DNA of 64,000 bases from Fumia xinanensis (lineage in GTDB: Bacteria > Bacillota > Clostridia > Oscillospirales > Ruminococcaceae), in contig NZ_JACRSV010000001.1 in assembly GCF_014384905.1 (NCBI RefSeq), forward strand, positions 1,302,001 to 1,366,000, given 5' to 3'. How positions within the stretch are numbered: the first letter of the stretch is position 1; the number at the start of each line of letters is the position of its first letter. Positions 1 through 8,003 of the stretch are shown here, one piece after another. The notes under the pieces were generated by a model, which was given only the letters and a program-made list of their open reading frames with translations, made no database searches and was not told the origin of the DNA. The position numbers were made by a program, and so were the translations under genes.

Positions 1-61
1 AATGAGAAGCGGTATCGGAAACATTCACATACATTCACCTTAACCTTCTGTCGCTTTGTCT

Positions 62-90
62 ATCATACCTTAGAAGTGCCGATTTGTCAA
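62..90 (-). promoter_or_regulatory. Leftward sigma-A promoter at window edge
   Basis: Read on the minus strand: TTGACA, a 17-base spacer and TATGAT. It would drive a gene to the left, outside the window. Bases 1-60 hold its 5' leader; no start codon with a ribosome site is visible in them. Confidence 0.7.
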
Positions 91-211
91 GCTTTTTTAT
101 GAAAAATCTGAAATGGAAACGGAAATTCCGAGAAAAAAATTAGGAATGTTCTACAAATGCCTCCCACTTTCGTTATTTTTCCGCTTTCCGGGACATAAAA
201 CGTCAAATTTA

Positions 212-240
212 TTGACTTTAAAATGGGGGTTTGCTATACT
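212..240 (+). promoter_or_regulatory. Sigma-A promoter of the SHOCT-protein gene
   Basis: TTGACT, a 17-base spacer and TATACT, about 100 bases upstream of the start at 349. The intervening leader has no obvious hairpin. Confidence 0.7.
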
Positions 241-348
241 GAAAGAAACAGGAGACAGACTTATAGGCAGTTATATGACAGTTCTTTGTCGGGGACGTTA
301 ATCTGCTTTTTAAGGCACTGCCTCAAAACTATGGTAAGGGGAACTCAT

Positions 349-1089
349 ATGGAACTGTTTATACTGGTTATCATTGGGATCGTCGTCGTTGGCATCATCT
401 ACGCCGCGGTGAACAAGGCGGCTCCCTCCTCCCAGGCGTTTACCCCCCACCGGGAGCTGTCGCCGGAGGAGCAGGAGCAGCGGGACCGCTACGAGGAAGG
501 CAAGGATCAGTTTTTGGAGGGCTACGGCGAAGAAATGGATAAACTGGATCTGGACGATTGCGAGCAACTCCGGTGTAATCTCGTCGCCTTTGGAAACGGC
601 GGTGAGGACGACATTGAGGAGTGCAGCACCTTTCACATCTGGCGGGACGGGCAGGCCCTCTGCCTCTTTCCAGACTGGTATTCCAGCGAAGAGACGCTGG
701 ATTTTGTATCCATTCACCTGGAGGAAGAGCTGGCCCGCAGCGCCAAGGTCACCGTCATCCCCTTTGGGGAAATCGACTATTTCAGGCCCAAGGACGAGTA
801 TGAGGAAGCGGAAATCCTCCTCCACTACCGAGAAAACGGCGTTCCCAAGGCCATCCGGTTCGAACACGCCGCCTTCAATCTGTTCATGGACTGGTTCCCG
901 GAAAAGGAGTATTCCTACATCAGGTTACAGAAGGAGGAAAGGGCTAAAGAAAATGGCGCTCCCAGTGAAACGGGGGCTGCCGGGGAGTTGACAGAACAGT
1001 TTCAGATTCTCAAAGAACTCCACGGCCAGGGGCTTTTGACCGACGAGGAGTTTGCCGACAAAAAACATGAGCTGCTGGCAAAAATATGA
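349..1089 (+). CDS. Membrane-anchored protein with C-terminal SHOCT domain
   Basis: A 246-residue protein of unknown precise role. An N-terminal hydrophobic segment (residues 1-22, Ile/Val-rich) should anchor it in the membrane. The middle is acidic and charged (about 40-205) and resembles no family I can name. The last 35 residues (EQFQILKELHGQGLLTDEEF and following) match the SHOCT pattern, a short helical module usually at protein ends and thought to mediate oligomerisation. The start at 349 is chosen because AAGGGGAA lies about 7 bases upstream; an in-frame ATG at 331 lacks a ribosome site. The gene is monocistronic between its own promoter and the terminator at 1134. Confidence 0.8.
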   Translation: MELFILVIIGIVVVGIIYAAVNKAAPSSQAFTPHRELSPEEQEQRDRYEEGKDQFLEGYGEEMDKLDLDDCEQLRCNLVAFGNGGEDDIEECSTFHIWRDGQALCLFPDWYSSEETLDFVSIHLEEELARSAKVTVIPFGEIDYFRPKDEYEEAEILLHYRENGVPKAIRFEHAAFNLFMDWFPEKEYSYIRLQKEERAKENGAPSETGAAGELTEQFQILKELHGQGLLTDEEFADKKHELLAKI

Positions 1090-1133
1090 ATTGCTGGGCG
1101 CGGGGCATTCCCTCCCCCCAGGATAACAGAAGG

Positions 1134-1168
1134 AAAACCCGGAACAGGAGCACCTGTTCCGGGTTTTT
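1134..1168. terminator. Bidirectional intrinsic terminator
   Basis: A perfect 15-bp stem (1134-1148 with 1153-1167) and a 4-base loop, flanked by A and T runs. It ends the SHOCT gene on the plus strand and the CDF gene on the minus strand, whose stop codon touches the stem. Confidence 0.9.
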
Positions 1169-2214
1169 CAGGTGGCGGGACCGTCCGGCGCTTTCGGGGA
1201 AGATGTCTCCCCTGCCCCTTCGCCGTTTGACAGCGATGCCATGTCTGGGTGGGAGTTCCGTGCGGCGCGGCGCTCATATTCCGGGGCGGCAGAGGCTTGC
1301 AGTCCGTCATCCTCCGCACCGTCTCCATCCGCCAGGGGAGGCGCCGGGTTCACGTGGACCATGCAGTGCTTACAAGCTGGAACCGCCTGTTCTACCTCGT
1401 CGTGCACCCGCTCTGCCACGGCGTGGGCATCAAAAAGACTCAGGTTCCCGTCGGCCTCGATCTCGATATCCACATAGATCCGGTCGCCGAAGAGCCGGGT
1501 GCGCACCAGGTCTACCCCCAGCACCCCCTCCGTATCCGAAGCGGCGCGCCGGACTTCCTCCACTGTGTCGTCGCCGCAGGAGGTGTCGGTCATCCGGGAG
1601 ACGGCATCCCGGAAAACGTCAACCGCTGCTTTGACGATGAAGAGGCAGATCACAAGGCTGGCGATGGGGTCCAGGACGGGAAAGCCCATCCTCGCCCCTA
1701 AAATACCCGCGAAGCTTCCAATAGACGACAGCGCGTCGGAACGGTGGTGCCAGGCATCGGCCATGAGAGCGCTGGAGTGGATTTTTTTGGCGGCGGCCCG
1801 GGTGTACCAGTACATGCTCTCCTTGACGGCGATGGACACTACCGCAGCGACAAGGGCCAGCGCCCCAGGAGCCTCGAGGTGGCCGGAAGTCCCGGCAATG
1901 ATATTTTTAAGCCCCGTAAAGCCGATCATAAGCCCGGTGAGCCCCAGTACCACCGCCAGCAGCAGCGCCGCCACGCACTCCAGCCTTTCGTGGCCGTAGG
2001 GGTGGTTTTTATCCGAGTCCCGTCCGGCGATTTTCACGCCGACGATGACGATGACGGTGCTGAACACGTCGGAAGCGGAATGGACCGCGTCGGAAATCAT
2101 GGCTCCCGAGTGGCCGATGAGCCCGGCAAGCAGCTTGAAGACCGACAGGGCCACGTTCCAGGCGATGCTGACGGCCGACACCCGCATGGCGATGCGTTCG
2201 TTCCCTTTTTTCAT
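1168..2214 (-). CDS. Cation diffusion facilitator (CDF) metal efflux transporter
   Basis: A 348-residue inner-membrane CDF family protein, which would export divalent metal (Zn, Co, Fe or Mn) in exchange for protons. The family metal site is visible as DAVHSASD in membrane segment 2 and DAWHHRSD in segment 5. The usual cytoplasmic ferredoxin-like domain follows (about 205-290). An extra Pro/Ala/acidic tail of about 50 residues, beyond normal CDF length, closes the protein. The start MKKGNERIAM is preceded by GGAGGG at 7 bases; a longer reading frame to 2301 lacks a ribosome site. The metal cannot be told from sequence. It stands alone with a promoter at 2374-2402 and a leader of about 150 bases. 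Confidence 0.9.
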   Translation of the reverse strand: MKKGNERIAMRVSAVSIAWNVALSVFKLLAGLIGHSGAMISDAVHSASDVFSTVIVIVGVKIAGRDSDKNHPYGHERLECVAALLLAVVLGLTGLMIGFTGLKNIIAGTSGHLEAPGALALVAAVVSIAVKESMYWYTRAAAKKIHSSALMADAWHHRSDALSSIGSFAGILGARMGFPVLDPIASLVICLFIVKAAVDVFRDAVSRMTDTSCGDDTVEEVRRAASDTEGVLGVDLVRTRLFGDRIYVDIEIEADGNLSLFDAHAVAERVHDEVEQAVPACKHCMVHVNPAPPLADGDGAEDDGLQASAAPEYERRAARNSHPDMASLSNGEGAGETSSPKAPDGPAT

Positions 2215-2373
2215 GGCAAAACCCTCCGGAAAAAATTTTCGGACGCAACGACGCGCCCACGGAACATTCTCTGTCCCACAGACGCGCTGGTCTGCTGCCA
2301 AAAGGCCCGGCTATGCGGAGGTTCCGCCGCCTGATCCGACCGCGGATATTTGGCCGCGGCGAGATTTCCATTA

Positions 2374-2402
2374 GGATAAGATATGCGGGGAGGGCTTGTC
2401 AA
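2374..2402 (-). promoter_or_regulatory. Candidate promoter and long leader of the CDF gene
   Basis: On the minus strand TTGACA, 17 bases, then a weak -10 (TTATCC). The leader to 2215 is GC-rich and could fold. It contains TGTGGGACAG, which recalls metal-sensing leaders of CDF genes, but I cannot build a known riboswitch fold. Confidence 0.45.
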
Positions 2403-2410
2403 GGTGCCCC

Positions 2411-2460
2411 TTGCTGCAAAAATCCCCGGCGCGGTGAAGCACCGGGGATTTTTGCAGCAA
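2411..2460. terminator. Long symmetrical hairpin terminator
   Basis: A 19-bp perfect stem (2411-2429 with 2442-2460) with internal A5/T5 tracts. It lies just downstream of the minus-strand beta-helix gene and can end transcription from either side. Confidence 0.85.
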
Positions 2461-2507
2461 ATGTTTTATATGGACGTTCTTTGGCAGGGTTCCAAAAGAG
2501 TGGTGGA

Positions 2508-3875
2508 TTAATCAGGTTCTGAGAAGCGGTTTGCATATGCGGGCATGTACTCAGAGCCGGAAGAAGTCATCGAGGTCACCTGAGAACCTCCGATGGAAAC
2601 AGACGGGTCGCTGAAGGTACAGCCAACGATGGAATATCCGCTGGGTTTGAAAACATTGCTGCCCACTTTGTCGCCCAATTCCAAATCTACATCGTGGGTG
2701 CCCACAATATTTGGATCGTTGCTGATGAATCGGCAGCTTGACAGGTTGATGTAGCAGTTGCTCTTGCCGTTAGAATGATAGCTTGCAAGGCCGTAGCCCT
2801 TTGTGGATGTGTTTGCAGAATTGCGGAATCCGCCAAACACACAGTTTACGGCGTTGACCCGGCAGACGATAAGACTGTCCTGGTTGGGAACAACAAAGAG
2901 GCCCACCGCATCGGCAGAGGAGGAGGTGCGCTCGGTATTAAAGGCGACGCAGTAGGTATTGGACATCATCAGGATGGATTCCTTTTCCACCTGGAGTGCG
3001 TTGAGCCGGATCTGAGAATCAACCCGGTTGTACAGTTCGCAGTTGTCGATGAAGGATTTTCCGCCGGCGACACCGGTGGGGCCGTAGACCTTGGAATTGG
3101 ACAGGTGCATCTCGCCTTCGGAGTACACCTCGTTATTGAACCAGCAGTTATCGGCATAGGCCGCGCCTAAATTGACCAATCCAAAGGAGTTGCAGTTGTC
3201 CATGAAGACGGTGCCTACATCATTGAAGATACCCCAGTAGTACTTGTCGTCGTGTTTGAAGTTGCTGTGAGAAGCAAAAATCTTGCCGTTTCCGTTGTTC
3301 AAGACGGTTCTGGACTTGTTGGTACCTTCCACTGTGGTGTTGAGGAAATTGACGGTCCCGCCTCCGTTGTGCAGCACGGCGGCATAGGTGGATTCCTCTG
3401 TGGTGACGCCGCCTTTAATTTCACAGTTTTCAAAGGTGACGTTTCCCTGCCCGCCGATGTAACAGGTATAGCCCTTCTTACAATTGTTTGTGATATTGAG
3501 GTTCATGTGGTGAATGGTGCTGTTCAGCGCAAGGTTATGATCCATGTACCGGTATACATTGTTGTCTGAATAACCGATGGTCAAATTGATGCCGCTCCAG
3601 TCGATTACAACAGTGGCCTTGCGCGTAGTTGTAGACGGAGTTGAAAACCTGAAATAAGTATAGGGATCCGCTTCGGTTCCTGTACCGTAATCGGGCTGGG
3701 ATGCAACTGTAGGATTGCCGCCTTTTACGGTAACAAGCAGCTTATCATAATTAGTATTGGCGTACTGGCCGGTTCCGGTCAAAAAATCGCTGATCAGGGT
3801 GTGAAAAGTAGTGCGGCTGTCGGGACAAGCAAATTCCACTGTCGCCATATTCCAATATTTTGTAATTGTCGCCAT
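2508..3875 (-). CDS. Right-handed parallel beta-helix protein
   Basis: A 455-residue protein rich in short N/G/S/C-rich strands with repeating 'NCxF / GxxxFxNC' rungs from about residue 110 to 420. This is the signature of a right-handed beta-helix (pectate-lyase-like or phage tailspike fold). No signal peptide or catalytic set is evident. The N-terminus (MATITKYWNMATVEFACPDS) reads like a phage-structural attachment segment. The C-terminus (GSEYMPAYANRF) is shared with the truncated paralogue at 6052-6504. AGGAGG lies 8 bases before the start. It has its own promoter element at 3926-3965, shared with two neighbours. It could be a tail-spike cargo gene of the prophage or a surface protein. 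Confidence 0.7.
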   Translation of the reverse strand: MATITKYWNMATVEFACPDSRTTFHTLISDFLTGTGQYANTNYDKLLVTVKGGNPTVASQPDYGTGTEADPYTYFRFSTPSTTTRKATVVIDWSGINLTIGYSDNNVYRYMDHNLALNSTIHHMNLNITNNCKKGYTCYIGGQGNVTFENCEIKGGVTTEESTYAAVLHNGGGTVNFLNTTVEGTNKSRTVLNNGNGKIFASHSNFKHDDKYYWGIFNDVGTVFMDNCNSFGLVNLGAAYADNCWFNNEVYSEGEMHLSNSKVYGPTGVAGGKSFIDNCELYNRVDSQIRLNALQVEKESILMMSNTYCVAFNTERTSSSADAVGLFVVPNQDSLIVCRVNAVNCVFGGFRNSANTSTKGYGLASYHSNGKSNCYINLSSCRFISNDPNIVGTHDVDLELGDKVGSNVFKPSGYSIVGCTFSDPSVSIGGSQVTSMTSSGSEYMPAYANRFSEPD

Positions 3876-3925
3876 GAGAATGCCTCCTATTGTTTATTTT
3901 GGAACCATCCGGATGAATTCCTTGT

Positions 3926-3965
3926 ATTCATCATAACATGGAGGCGTCCGGACATTCCATGACAT
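3926..3965 (-). promoter_or_regulatory. Shared promoter element, copy B
   Basis: Minus-strand ATGTCATGGAATGTCCGG, then 9 bases, then TGTTATGATGAAT. The same layout occurs at 6570-6610 and 7960-8000. The upstream half is a direct repeat, ATGTC-N5-ATGTC. The downstream half looks like an extended -10. Confidence 0.65.
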
Positions 3966-4041
3966 CCTTCGGCTGAGAAATGCCCATAAATCAGGGGTTT
4001 CCGGCGAATTTTTCTGTCAGGAAATGTCCGGCGGGATTCGA

Positions 4042-4080
4042 CAAAAAACATCCCGGAAGGTATTTTCGCCCTCCGGGATG
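4042..4080 (-). terminator. Intrinsic terminator of the 411-residue gene
   Basis: Minus-strand hairpin CATCCCGGA...TCCGGGATG followed by T6. Its core is nearly identical to the terminator at 6623-6656. Confidence 0.85.
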
Positions 4081-4108
4081 CTTTGCCTGTCAGTATTCAG
4101 CCTTTTTT

Positions 4109-5344
4109 CTACTTGAGCATAAAAATATCAGTGTTGAAGTTTCCGCCTGTGGGGTCGATTCCCGAGAGTTTTGCCATCAGCTCCTGAACCGACAGGCCGG
4201 TCATCTGCTTCACAGTGTCGATGTCCACGGTAAAGCCGTTCATCTGCGCTGTGCGCTGGGACACCGCCCCCTGGGCCTCGCCGGGCATGATCAGAAAGCC
4301 GTTGCAGCTTAAAGAAGCGATGGCGTCCATGTCCTGGGCTGTCACATCCTCGGGGAAAACGGCAAAGCCGTTGATTTGAAGAGTTATCCGCTCTCCCCGC
4401 TCCACCATGGTTTTCAGCCGGCTGTGAGAGAAAATCTGCCACCCGTTGATAGAGCAGAGGCGGCCTTCGAACAGCTGGTAGCTGTCGGCGGTTCCCACCG
4501 CTTTGAAGGCCTTGGCGCAGGATACGGGCAGGCTTGCGGTGCCTTTGACGAGAATCGACTGGAAGCCGGTTAAACAATCGGCATCCTTCTCCTCCATCAT
4601 AAACGGGCCGCGGACGTAGATTTTATCGCCGTACAGAACCGAAGTGGCCTCGTTTAAGGTCAGGGGGCCGGTGACAGTATAGCCGTCGGGCACCAGGATG
4701 GGGTCGGCCGTCTCAAATAAGGTTTTGTAGTGTCTGTAGAGGCTTTCGGTGGTGAAAAGGCTATCACAGGTAATTCGAAGGTCCCGTTCTTCGGCCGCCA
4801 CCAGTTCCTTTTCGTCGAAGGCCGACACTTCCCCCGCCAGCCAGATTTTTTTGGCGTCCTCAGGCACTTCCGCCAGGAGGCGCTTCAGTTCCCGCCCGCC
4901 CAGCAGGACAAAGGCGTCGTCGGGATAGGGACGCTTTTCTCCCTGTACCCGGGACAACAAGTCCTGGGGGCAGGAAGCGGGATGGTACACCATGCCGGAC
5001 ACCACCGCTCCCGCCGCTTTTTCAAAGGCGTGGACCCCGTCGCCCCGCAGGATGATGTTTCCTTCCGCGATGACGAAAACGCCGGTAAAATCCTCGCCGT
5101 TTTCCAGGGTGCCGCCGGAAATCTGGACAAACTTTTCGTCGTCCCCGGTGATAATGGTCCGGTCGGTGTTGATGTTGGCCCCCAGGGACAGCATTTTTGC
5201 GTTGACGCTGTCGGAGGCCAGGTAGGTGCCGCAGTTCAGGTTCACGCCGTCAAATTTGTCGAGGAAGCCCTCATTATCCTTGATCAGGCAGGCGACAGAG
5301 CAGTTTACGTTGAGCTTGTTGCTGTTCATCAGTGCTTCTAACAT
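4109..5344 (-). CDS. Unknown 411-residue protein coupled to an ECF sigma factor
   Basis: I do not recognise the family. The sequence has repeated short beta segments and Asn/Gly turns (for example around 30-110 and 225-330) without membrane segments or a signal peptide. It may be a cytoplasmic beta-rich solenoid, possibly a sensor or regulator of the sigma factor. Its ATG overlaps the sigma-factor stop codon by one base (TGATG) and has AAGGAGA 6 bases upstream, so translation is probably coupled. Genes next to ECF sigma factors are often anti-sigma factors, but this one lacks a zinc anti-sigma motif and a transmembrane helix, so that role is only a possibility. Confidence 0.75.
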   Translation of the reverse strand: MLEALMNSNKLNVNCSVACLIKDNEGFLDKFDGVNLNCGTYLASDSVNAKMLSLGANINTDRTIITGDDEKFVQISGGTLENGEDFTGVFVIAEGNIILRGDGVHAFEKAAGAVVSGMVYHPASCPQDLLSRVQGEKRPYPDDAFVLLGGRELKRLLAEVPEDAKKIWLAGEVSAFDEKELVAAEERDLRITCDSLFTTESLYRHYKTLFETADPILVPDGYTVTGPLTLNEATSVLYGDKIYVRGPFMMEEKDADCLTGFQSILVKGTASLPVSCAKAFKAVGTADSYQLFEGRLCSINGWQIFSHSRLKTMVERGERITLQINGFAVFPEDVTAQDMDAIASLSCNGFLIMPGEAQGAVSQRTAQMNGFTVDIDTVKQMTGLSVQELMAKLSGIDPTGGNFNTDIFMLK

Positions 5345-5814
5345 CAGATTTCTCCTTTCATCATGGCGCGCATCAGGCGCAAAGCGGTGCGCAGCCTTGT
5401 CCGGACGGTAGAGGCCGGAATGCCAAGGGTTTTTCCGATTTCCGAGGAACTGAGCCCTTCATAATACTTCCCGCAGACCACCGTTTGCAGCTCGCCGGGC
5501 AGCTTCTGTACCAGATTTTCCGCCAGCAGGCGGTCGGTGGGGTCCCAAGGGGGACTTTCCGCGAAAGACCATTCGTCCGTGAGAGTGTATCGGCTCTCCT
5601 TGCGTTTCAGGTCGATGAGGGCGTTGCGGGCGGCGGAGTAAAGCCACGCCTTCATGGCCGGTTCCGGCATGGCTTCCAGCATCGCCCGGTTCATCAAAGC
5701 CTGGGTAAACGCCTGGGAGACGGCGTCCTTGGCCGCCGTTTCGTCCCGGGAGAAACGAATCATCGCTTGAAGCATATTCTCGCTGTAAGTTCGGTAAGCC
5801 GTTTCAATCAACAA
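5344..5814 (-). CDS. ECF-family RNA polymerase sigma factor
   Basis: A 156-residue sigma-70-family protein of ECF size. Region 2 spans about 10-75 (AKDAVSQAFTQAL, AWLYSAARNALIDLKRKES) and region 4 about 100-150 (LPGELQTVVCGKYYEGLSS, SEIGKTLGIPASTVRTRLRT, an HTH). It should direct RNA polymerase to a small regulon. The start is TTG, with GGGAGG 8 bases upstream. It is the first gene of a two-gene operon with the unknown 411-residue protein. Candidate targets are the neighbours carrying the shared element at 3926, 6570 and 7960, but that link is inference. Its own promoter is sigma-A-like and lacks the element. Confidence 0.9.
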   Translation of the reverse strand: MLIETAYRTYSENMLQAMIRFSRDETAAKDAVSQAFTQALMNRAMLEAMPEPAMKAWLYSAARNALIDLKRKESRYTLTDEWSFAESPPWDPTDRLLAENLVQKLPGELQTVVCGKYYEGLSSSEIGKTLGIPASTVRTRLRTALRLMRAMMKGEI

Positions 5815-5961
5815 TTGTGATTCCTCCCTTCATTAGCTAAGACGTTTCAAAAGGGCGAAGTGATTGGAGAATGGGAAATATTTTTTCCGGTTTTCTGAAA
5901 GAGCAACGGACAGCACTCCGGTTTCGAGCTGCTTGCGTGCGGGTCCAACCGGGATAACTCC

Positions 5962-5991
5962 ATTATAGCACAGGGCGGGCCTTTCCGCAAA
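5962..5991 (-). promoter_or_regulatory. Promoter of the ECF sigma operon
   Basis: Minus-strand TTTGCG, 18 bases, TATAAT with an extended TGTGC in front. It gives a leader of about 140 bases before the TTG start at 5814. Confidence 0.6.
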
Positions 5992-6010
5992 ACCCTCGGA
6001 CACCAAAAGG

Positions 6011-6033
6011 GCCGGAGACATTCAGTCTCCGGC
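6011..6033 (-). terminator. Hairpin downstream of the truncated beta-helix gene
   Basis: Stem GCCGGAGAC/GTCTCCGGC with a 5-base loop, followed on the minus strand by CCTTTTGG. A weak U tract. Confidence 0.65.
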
Positions 6034-6051
6034 TGGATTGCGCTCTCAAAT

Positions 6052-6504
6052 TTACAGAGTGATGTTGAACAGGTTGGAGTTAGCGGGCATGTAGAGGTCG
6101 GCCTGGGTGCTGGAAGTAAAGGCCTGCGTCCCCGCGTAGATGCTGGATTTTGAGAATTTACAGCCCTGGATGTGCAGATAGGGCCGGCGCAGCGTGCCTT
6201 CCTCTGCCGGGAAGCCCACGCTCACGTTGTCGCCCAGATAGCCCCACTCGGGTTCCGGGAAACTGCATCCAATGAGGCTGATACGGATGTACCGGCTGGT
6301 CAAAGACTCAAAAACATCGTTGATTCCAATGGCCTTGACGGAAGTGTTGGAGCTCCCCGCTGTAATAACGCAGTTTTGGGCGTAGATATCCCGGTAGCGC
6401 ACTCCTTCGGCCGGGTTGTAGATGAAAATGCCGTAGGCTTCCGAAAGGGAAGAGCCGCCCCGGTTGTAGACTTCGATGTGGGTGTTGGAGAGGTAGACTC
6501 TGGA
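6052..6504 (-). pseudogene. N-terminally deleted beta-helix paralogue
   Basis: About 150 codons whose C-terminal half matches the end of the beta-helix gene at 2508-3875 (rung pattern ISLIGCSF / LHIQGCKF, then ADLYMPANSNLF against SEYMPAYANRF). A full promoter element (6570-6610) and a good ribosome site (AGAAAGGAG at 6505-6513) lie upstream. No start codon follows that site in this frame; the frame reads straight through it. The simplest reading is a deletion that joined promoter plus ribosome site to the middle of the coding region, so the gene is probably not translated normally. An open frame does extend upstream to 6600. Confidence 0.65.
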
Positions 6505-6569
6505 CTCCTTTCTTCTATAAACGATATACAACAATATCTCCCGTCCATAGCGGGCCCGCTCTGGAACTG

Positions 6570-6610
6570 TCTCTATGGTAGCACGAAAGCCACCGGACAC
6601 TCCATGACAT
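6570..6610 (-). promoter_or_regulatory. Shared promoter element, copy C
   Basis: Minus-strand ATGTCATGGAGTGTCCGG, 9 bases, TGCTACCATAGAGA. Same spacing as copies A and B, with one base change in the ATGTC direct repeat region. Confidence 0.6.
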
Positions 6611-6622
6611 CTTTTTTGGACG

Positions 6623-6656
6623 CAAAAAAACCCGGAAGGTATTTTCGCCCTCCGGG
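6623..6656 (-). terminator. Intrinsic terminator of the papain-like gene
   Basis: Stem TCCGGG/CCCGGA around a loop that matches the terminator at 4042-4080, with T7 on the minus strand. Confidence 0.85.
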
Positions 6657-6666
6657 ATGCTTTTTT

Positions 6667-7857
6667 CTATAGGATTGCGCCGTTTGCGTCGGTTTGGATC
6701 ATCTGGCATTCCTTCACATCCTCGAACCACTGCTCGGCAAAGTAGTAGTCCTTGCCGCTAATGGTGCGAAAGCCTCTCACCGCCTTGCCGGAACCGTCGA
6801 ACCAGTACCAGCGGCTGTCGATCTTTTTCCAGCCCGTCTGCATGGCGCCGTTTTGATTGAGGAAGTACCACTCCCCCTTGTCCTTGAGCCAGCCGACCCG
6901 CATATAGCCGTCGGAATTCAGGTAGTACCAGACGCCGCTGACCTTTTTCCAGCCCACAACGTCCTTGCCGTTCTCCCGGTAGCGCCATTTGCCATTTTGC
7001 TTGTACCAGCCGTCGTTTCCCGACGGGGTCGGCGGGGTGACGGGGTTTGCGCCTGTCTCCAGGAGCTTGCCGTTGAGGTAAACGCCGTCCACCGCCCACG
7101 CTTCAAACAGCGGCAATGGGAAGCCCTGGCGCTGGCTCCATGTGACGATGCTGTAAGGCATGGTGAAGAGTCCCTTTTTGCCGAAGCCCTCCCCCCAGGA
7201 ATTGAGGACGGTGAAGCCCTGCTTGTCCCAGCCGACGATGAGCATCATGTGGCCTCCTGCCATGGGTTCCAAGCTTGTCCCGTCGATACGGGGCTCCGGC
7301 ATAATCGGATTCTGGGCCGTGATTTCATAGAAGCTTTTGAATACAATGGTGCCTACGAGGACGCTTCCGTAGTAATAGACAGCCCGCTTCACCTCGTCCA
7401 CCGTATTGCATTGGTAATAGTTCTTGATGCGGATGTTCTGGGCCTTTGTTTTGAAGCTCTCGAAATACTTCTCGAAAGTCTCGATGGCCTTTGGCACTTC
7501 CTCTTCATAGGGGTAGTCCGCAAGGTAGAGTCCGCCGTCCTTCTGTGCGGCTTTCAACAGTCCGCGGGCCTCGGTTCCTTCGCCCTTGTTCTCCGAGTAC
7601 CGGCGGTTGCCGTAGTACCAGGGAAAGCTCACTTTCTGGTATTTTCCCGCCTTTTTGAGGCCGATTTCCACATGGGCGGAGAGGGCGTGAGTGCCGCAGT
7701 TCTGAAACTGCCCCTGGTCGTGGACCTTGATGCCTGAAATGTCGGTCTGGTAGCTCTCAGGAAGCGTCTCCGCGCCGTAAACCGCCCCGAACACATAATC
7801 CCGGGGATCGGCGGCGGTGGACAATAGTCCCAGGCCGCGTTTTTCAAATTCACTCAT
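6667..7857 (-). CDS. Papain-like (C1A) cysteine peptidase with cell-wall-binding repeats
   Basis: A 396-residue two-part protein. Residues 1-270 form a C1A peptidase: oxyanion Gln48 and catalytic Cys54 in DQGQFQNCGTHA, His203 in GGHMMLIVGW and Asn219 in VLNSWGEG. The set looks complete. Residues 283-375 carry choline-binding-type repeats (GWKKVSGVWYYLNSDG, GWLKDKGEWYFLNQNG), which attach proteins to the wall. A tail (VKECQMIQTDANGAIL) resembles the end of the M23 lysin at 8004-8636 (VKECQLLMTDESGALR), linking this gene to the lysis cassette. No signal peptide is present, so it would be released by lysis or exported otherwise. AAAGGA precedes the ATG. Confidence 0.88.
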   Translation of the reverse strand: MSEFEKRGLGLLSTAADPRDYVFGAVYGAETLPESYQTDISGIKVHDQGQFQNCGTHALSAHVEIGLKKAGKYQKVSFPWYYGNRRYSENKGEGTEARGLLKAAQKDGGLYLADYPYEEEVPKAIETFEKYFESFKTKAQNIRIKNYYQCNTVDEVKRAVYYYGSVLVGTIVFKSFYEITAQNPIMPEPRIDGTSLEPMAGGHMMLIVGWDKQGFTVLNSWGEGFGKKGLFTMPYSIVTWSQRQGFPLPLFEAWAVDGVYLNGKLLETGANPVTPPTPSGNDGWYKQNGKWRYRENGKDVVGWKKVSGVWYYLNSDGYMRVGWLKDKGEWYFLNQNGAMQTGWKKIDSRWYWFDGSGKAVRGFRTISGKDYYFAEQWFEDVKECQMIQTDANGAIL

Positions 7858-7909
7858 AATGTTTTCCTTTCTTTTGCAAAACCGGTTGTCAGTGGATTGC
7901 TTCTCAAAC

Positions 7910-7941
7910 AGAAAAAGCCCCTTCCACGGAGGGAAAGGGGC
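7910..7941 (-). terminator. Hairpin with U tract in the leader of the papain-like gene
   Basis: GCCCCTT/AAGGGGC stem followed on the minus strand by T5. It lies between the promoter element at 7960-8000 and the start at 7857, so it could attenuate that transcript. It could equally be the terminator of the lysin gene ending at 8004. Confidence 0.6.
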
Positions 7942-7959
7942 GCTCGAGTTCCCTGCCCC

Positions 7960-8000
7960 ATTTTATCCTAGCACAGGGGGAACCGGACATTCCATGACAT
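7960..8000 (-). promoter_or_regulatory. Shared promoter element, copy A
   Basis: Minus-strand ATGTCATGGAATGTCCGG, 9 bases, TGCTAGGATAAAAT. It lies directly after the stop of the M23 lysin gene and about 110 bases before the papain-like gene. Confidence 0.65.
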
Positions 8001-8003
8001 GTT

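Noticed and set aside
310..867. Minus-strand 185-codon frame opposite the SHOCT gene
   Set aside because: Antisense shadow of the plus-strand gene, which has promoter, ribosome site and terminator.
2215..2373. NiCo or yybP-ykoY riboswitch in the CDF leader
   Set aside because: Only a short GGGACAG-like word is seen; the required junction and paired elements were not found by eye.
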